Below, one piece after another: positions 60,438-64,000 of a stretch of 64,000 nucleotides of DNA. The notes under the pieces are model-generated. The model was not told the DNA's origin. It searched no databases and worked only from the letters and a program-made list of their open reading frames with translations. The stretch comes from Zanthoxylum bungeanum. Its lineage: Eukaryota > Streptophyta > Magnoliopsida > Sapindales > Rutaceae. Positions within the stretch are counted from its first letter, which is position 1, and each line of letters begins with the position of its first letter. The stretch spans positions 1 to 64,000 of the forward strand of contig SKCR01021394.1 in the NCBI GenBank assembly GCA_019454045.1, written 5' to 3'. Position numbers and translations under genes: made by a program.

Positions 60438-60674
60438 ATGTCAATCAAGCCGCTACTTTTCTTATACATATTATATCTCTTTGTCTTTTTCTAATAATTG
60501 ATTTGTTTTGTTGTTTTCTCCGACAGGATCCAGACCTTTTTGACTATCACAATTTATTTTACTATTTTGCTACTAATCGTCCTTTGGAAGATACTTGTGC
60601 TATTTTTACTCACCCTTTTCAGGTACTATAAATTCAACTTATCATTGCACTTTTGAAGACATCCAGAGTAAAAC
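60438..60674 (+). other. intron-like stretch and small exon-like segment
   Basis: 60445-60527 is T-rich and ends TTTTCTCCGACAG, a good splice acceptor. 60528-60623 is then open (DPDLFDYHNLFYYFATNRP...) and ends CCTTTTCAG|GTACTA, a good donor, with a stop soon after. This looks like an unspliced host exon, so some of the captured DNA seems to have kept introns. I see no matching strong donor at the end of the preceding ORF. Confidence 0.45.
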
Positions 60675-61332
60675 ATGGAAGCCACTTCAAGAAGACGAGT
60701 TGAAAATATCTGTGTGTTTTGCGTAGTAGTAGTGTTGGTACTAAACCACAATACGTAGAAGCAACACAAGAATTGGGTCGAGTCTTAGCTGCAAGAAATA
60801 TACACTTAGTATATGGCGGAGGCAATCTTGGACTAATGGGGATCGTTTCAAAGGCCGTACAGGAAGGAGGCAGTCATGTTTGGGAATCATCTCAAAACCC
60901 TTGGCGGAGGCAAATCTTATTGAACCATCAAACGGAGAGGAACTATCGTATCGTCCAGGTATGTCTGAACGACTGGTAGAAATGATTAATCGTTCTGATG
61001 CTTTTATTGCTTTGCCAGGTGGCTTGGGTACATTGGAGGAAATTTTTATAGTACTATCTTGGGCGAACCTGAACATATATCAGAAACCAATTGGACTGCT
61101 CAACGTTGATGGATTTTATGATTTTCTTTGTGTGTTTCTTGATGATGCCCGGAGAAATGGGTTCGTGTCAAAACCTATGAAAGAACTCATTTTTACTGCC
61201 AGGTCTGCTCCAGATCTAATAGACCAACTCATAGCCTATGAACCACAAGTTGACCCTATCCTTTCAAAGATAAATTGGTCTGAGGACGATCGTGGTAAGA
61301 GGCGTCGAATAAATCTGGATCTTAACCTTTAA
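60675..61332 (+). pseudogene. LOG: LONELY GUY-type cytokinin phosphoribohydrolase copy, intronless, two frameshifts
   Basis: LOG enzymes release active cytokinin bases from cytokinin riboside 5'-monophosphates. The copy starts MEATSRRR and would be about 219 residues, the usual LOG size. Visible motifs: ICVFC at the start; LVYGGGNLGLMG (usual GGGSIGLMG); MSERLVEM in place of MHQRKAEM, keeping the Arg but not the Lys; DAFIALPGGLGTLEEI, the PGGxGTxxE signature; and KPIGLLNVDGFY. It is read in three frames: one base is missing near 60717 (after the ICVFC codons) and one near 60890 (after GGSHV), so this copy cannot make the full enzyme unless these are sequencing errors. Host LOG genes have several introns; none is here, which points to capture through RNA. 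The tail ends KRRRINLDLNL. It lies inside the Athila-like element in the sense orientation. Confidence 0.9.
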
Positions 61333-61552
61333 TTTTCTTATAGTAATTCAGCTAACCAGGTACTATTTTCTAAACTCTTATTCTACTGTTTAAGACATTG
61401 GGGACAATGTCTCATTTAGGTTTGGGGGTGAGGAATAGTTAATAGTATCTTGTTTTTATTGTATTTTTATTTTTAGTCCAAAATTTTTCGAAAAAAATAC
61501 AAAAAAAATTTAAAAAAAAATAAAATTTAAAAACAAAGGCATATTTAAAGCT
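61333..61552 (+). other. 3' region with internal polypurine tract
   Basis: 'gacattggggacaatgtctc' (61391-61410) forms a GACATTG/CAATGTC hairpin and is followed by TTTAGGTTTGGGGGTG, an Athila-type internal polypurine tract, then an A/T-rich stretch (61470-61540). Confidence 0.6.
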
Positions 61553-61800
61553 TGGTGATGGTTTGGTGTCTTCCTTCACTCACTACCTCTCTATAAGGAA
61601 AAGCTGTGAAGACACCTAGATAATCATTCACCAGTATCTTGTTGTGATAGACTAGTTTGGAGGACTCGTTGTTTATTCCTATCACCAAGCGATAAGAGCC
61701 TAAGAGGCTTGGGTACTTAAGTGAGCCTCGCTCCACCCTCCCTCTGGGGAATCTACAACGGGAATTCCATTCGACAGTTAGTCACACACCATGACCAGTA
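61553..61800 (+). ncRNA. candidate structured RNA segment shared with the Tat/Ogre-like leader
   Basis: Aligns with the minus strand of 39140-38897 over its full length. Possible pairings: GTGTCTTC (61566-61573) with GAAGACAC (61608-61615), all Watson-Crick here against one G-U in the other copy, and AGCCT (61697-61701) with AGGCT (61705-61709). The near-invariant block is CCCTCCCTCTGGGGAATCT at about 61737-61755. It lies downstream of the LOG copy. Presence in two retroelement lineages suggests shared function or an old transfer; no coding potential is evident. Confidence 0.5.
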
Positions 61801-62146
61801 GAAGTTATTTCTTTATGTTTATGGTTTGTATGTTGACTAAAAAGGTGAATTGGTAAGAGATAGCTATGTAAAGAATTCTCACTCCTGATACGTATTTCAA
61901 ACCCATTTTTTCGAAACAAGTTAATTTTTGTTTAATTCCTTTTGAATTATTTAATTTGTAAATTCTCCATAAAACTGACTAAAATAGATCTTCATATGCT
62001 CAGTTGGCAGGTATTATCAACATACATAGTAACATACGGACATGAGATAAAATTGAAAAGATTGTAATATTCAGTACTACAGTTTAATTGGAGAAGCATC
62101 TCAAAAAGTGATGGAATAAAAAAAAAATTACAACTGAGATCCGAGT
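61801..62146 (+). other. 3' UTR, no feature recognised
   Basis: AT-rich 3' UTR. From 62069 on it is also present in the inserted fragment at 40287. Confidence 0.5.
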
Positions 62147-62395
62147 TATTAAGTCTGTAAGGGTGTTTTAACACCTAGTGCCCTAAAACCAACTGGTTTG
62201 GGAGTCATTGGCCCAAAGCTCGCTACATGATAAAAAATGATGAAAATATATATATATAAATAAATAAATAAATATATATATATATATATATATCTGAAGT
62301 CTGAGTAATTAAGTCCGTAGGGGTGTCTTAACACCTGGTGCCCTAAAGCCATCTGGTTCGGGAGCCACCGACCCAAAGCTCGCTACATAGATGGA
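62147..62395 (+). repeat. duplicated 3' UTR repeat of the Athila-like family
   Basis: Two units (about 62147-62230 and 62305-62390) read 'attaagtctgtaagggtg...ccctaaaaccaactggtt...cccaaagctcgctacat', separated by AT repeats. Each contains a short hairpin GGTGT(T/C)TTAACACC. The same pair occurs at 40397-40640, and a single unit at 30480-30565. Antisense frames at 40392-40622 and 62149-62376 arise from it. Confidence 0.85.
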
Positions 62396-62956
62396 AGGTA
62401 TTGTATATAAATAAAAAAATAGAGAAAAAAAATCAAAGAAAAAAAATCAGAAAAATCAGAAAATTTATTCCATTACTACAAAAGATGTGAACTTTGATAA
62501 AACTTTGGGACAAAAATATTACTCTCTTATCAACTGCACTTATGACTGTTGTGGGAAAAATGAGTTGAATAAAACTTTGTTAGCTGTGTATATGAAGAAT
62601 GATAAAAATAATCGGAGAATTTACTTATTCAGTAATTTAGAATGAAAAAAAACAACTAGTAAACTTGGAGTAGAAGTTTCACCTAATTAGTCACTAACTT
62701 CTTTATTCTATTTTCTTTGTCTTTTTGCTTTTATGTGCATTAGTTTCACTACCTTTTTACTTTTATAAAATGTTTGTGGGTATCATTGCTGTAAACCCTC
62801 ACGAGACTACAACTCGTCCACTAGGGACACCTAGGGGTTTAAAGGCTTGTTGCATATGCTAAATGCAATCGTGATCCCTACGAAAGTGGCTTAGTTAAAT
62901 TTTATTATGTTATTTTATTTTGCTCGAGGACTAGCAAAATGTTAGGTTTGAGGGTG
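62396..62956 (+). other. 3' UTR end and polypurine region
   Basis: Conserved with 30570-31058 plus 42064-42156 and with 40640-41200. It ends 'gctcgaggactagcaaaatgttaggtttgagggtg' just before the LTR; the polypurine tract is weaker than GATTTGGGGGT of the other element. Confidence 0.7.
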
Positions 62957-64000
62957 CGATGGGTGGTAAAACTATCATTATTTCCCACTCATTTAACTTA
63001 ATATTTTGTATAGTTTCTTGCGTTTTGTGAATATTTTGATGTGTTTTGTGTTATTTTGCAGATAAATAAAGTTTCAGGACATTCTGGAGGTGATTTGGAG
63101 CAAAATTGTGAAATTTGGTGAAATTTGGCAAAAATGGTATTTTGGTAATTTTGGGCGTCCCGACACCGAAACCCTTGGCATCCCGACCTCTAACGTGCAC
63201 CGAAGACTGCTAATATGCGCCAGGTCAACAAGTCAAATTTGGCAAGTTTGACTTTGCTAACGTGCACCATGCCACGTGTCATCATCACAAGCAATCTGCT
63301 AACGTGCACCGCATGCCACGTGTCAAAAATTCAACGAGCCATTTTTTTTTTTTTGTGCGCAAAAATTAAAAATAAAAAAAAATCAGAAAAATAATAATAA
63401 AGAATTGGATTTTTTTGCCTATAAATTGAGTTTGATTTCTTAAGTTTCAAATGTACCTCATCCTCTGAAATCCTTATAAATAAATTGAGAGTTCTCTTCT
63501 TTAGTTTCTTTTATTCAGTTTTATTTACGTTTGTAGTAGTAATTCTCTTCTATAAATAGTAGTTTTCATTCATCCATGAGGAGCTAACTTCTCCATGCTG
63601 AGGTAAAAAAGTAATTCTTTTACTTTTGCTATTTAGATTAATCTCCCTTAAAATATAATATATAAACTATTTAAAACCTGACTTAATAAGGATACCGCCA
63701 TACTGGTCGGTTGGTTATTCAATTTAATCTGGTTAAACCTGACTTAATGAGGATACCGCCATACTGGACGGTTGGTTTAAGTTTATATTTCTGTTCCGCC
63801 TTATGGCTGGTATATTTGAATTTGACTTAATCAGGATACCGCCATTCCGGACGGTTGATTTAAAATATCACAAGATTATATATATTATTTTATGGGAGAT
63901 ATCTAAATAGTGAATAGTAGAAGTTAATTCCTTTTACCTTAGCATTTCTTTTTATTACTTTTCAGTAATTTCATTTTATGTTTCTTTTAAGTTTATATCA
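62957..64000 (+). repeat. 3' LTR of the LOG-bearing element, cut by the window end
   Basis: Begins CGATGGGTGGTAAAAC, the first base being C where the 5' LTR has T, and runs to the window edge in near identity with 55435-56240 apart from the 240-bp block missing in the 5' LTR. The accgcc repeats recur at about 63690-63860. Confidence 0.88.

Larger units (their letters stand above)
55435..64000 (+). mobile_element. Athila-like non-autonomous retrotransposon carrying a LOG gene copy (continues past window)
   Basis: 5' LTR, tRNA-Asp-type primer binding site, gag, protease, integrase C-terminal tail, then host-like sequences, a 3' UTR and the start of the 3' LTR. RT, RNase H and integrase core are absent, the protease being followed within about 40 bases by the integrase tail. 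Flanking left bases are CTTAT; the right flank is outside. LTR sequences are very similar where both are visible, so insertion was recent and must have used enzymes in trans. A fragment of a second family member lies at 40287-41240. Confidence 0.85.

Noticed and set aside
60675..61332. LOG copy as an ordinary host gene
   Set aside because: It has no introns, two frameshifts, and lies between Athila integrase and a matching 3' LTR.

Overview
The window is plant nuclear DNA. The signs are LTR retrotransposons of plant type (Athila-like and Tat/Ogre-like Ty3/gypsy, Ty1/copia), hAT miniature elements, a tRNA-derived SINE, a CACTA-associated transposase relic, and one intron-containing plant gene. 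It is probably from a flowering plant with a repeat-rich genome; nothing seen fixes the species. Almost every open frame over 60 codons is a retroelement remnant or a chance frame in AT-rich DNA.

Layout. 1-12.5 kb: an Athila-like LTR (1296-2132 and 10211-10590) split by a decayed copia element (LTR 2133-4103, pol remnants to about 10.2 kb), then decayed Athila gag. Two hAT-type miniature elements with 8-bp target duplications sit inside. 12.5-18.4 kb: the only clear host gene, a three-exon mitochondrial CCMH (cytochrome c maturation) gene on the minus strand with a SINE in intron 1 and a possible remote 5' UTR exon at 18.2 kb. 19.5-30.4 kb: a Transposase_24-like pseudogene, a minus-strand copia LTR, copia integrase and RNase H relics and unassigned LTR-like DNA. 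30.4-44 kb: the 3' part of an Athila-like element whose 3' UTR was hit by an 11-kb Tat/Ogre-like element (31059-42063, TSD AAGTG). That element carries a nested solo LTR (35724-37609, TSD ATCCC) and an inserted Athila 3'-end fragment (40287-41240, flanked by 19-bp direct repeats). 44-55.4 kb: a minus-strand copia element split by a second Tat/Ogre-like element that retains only gag (44638-53045).

55.4-64 kb is the most interesting part. A recent Athila-like element (55435 to beyond the window) has LTRs, a primer binding site, decayed gag and a protease, but has lost reverse transcriptase, RNase H and the integrase core. Between the integrase tail and the 3' LTR it carries a 182-aa ORF I do not recognise, an exon-like segment, and an intronless LONELY GUY (LOG) cytokinin-activating enzyme sequence with two frameshifts and a C-terminal basic plus LDLNL tail. 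Downstream lies a roughly 240-bp segment also found, in the same sense, in the leader of the Tat/Ogre-like element at 38.9-39.1 kb, with at least one hairpin kept through a wobble-compatible change. Together these suggest a non-autonomous retroelement family that mobilised host coding sequence and shares a candidate structured RNA with a different lineage.
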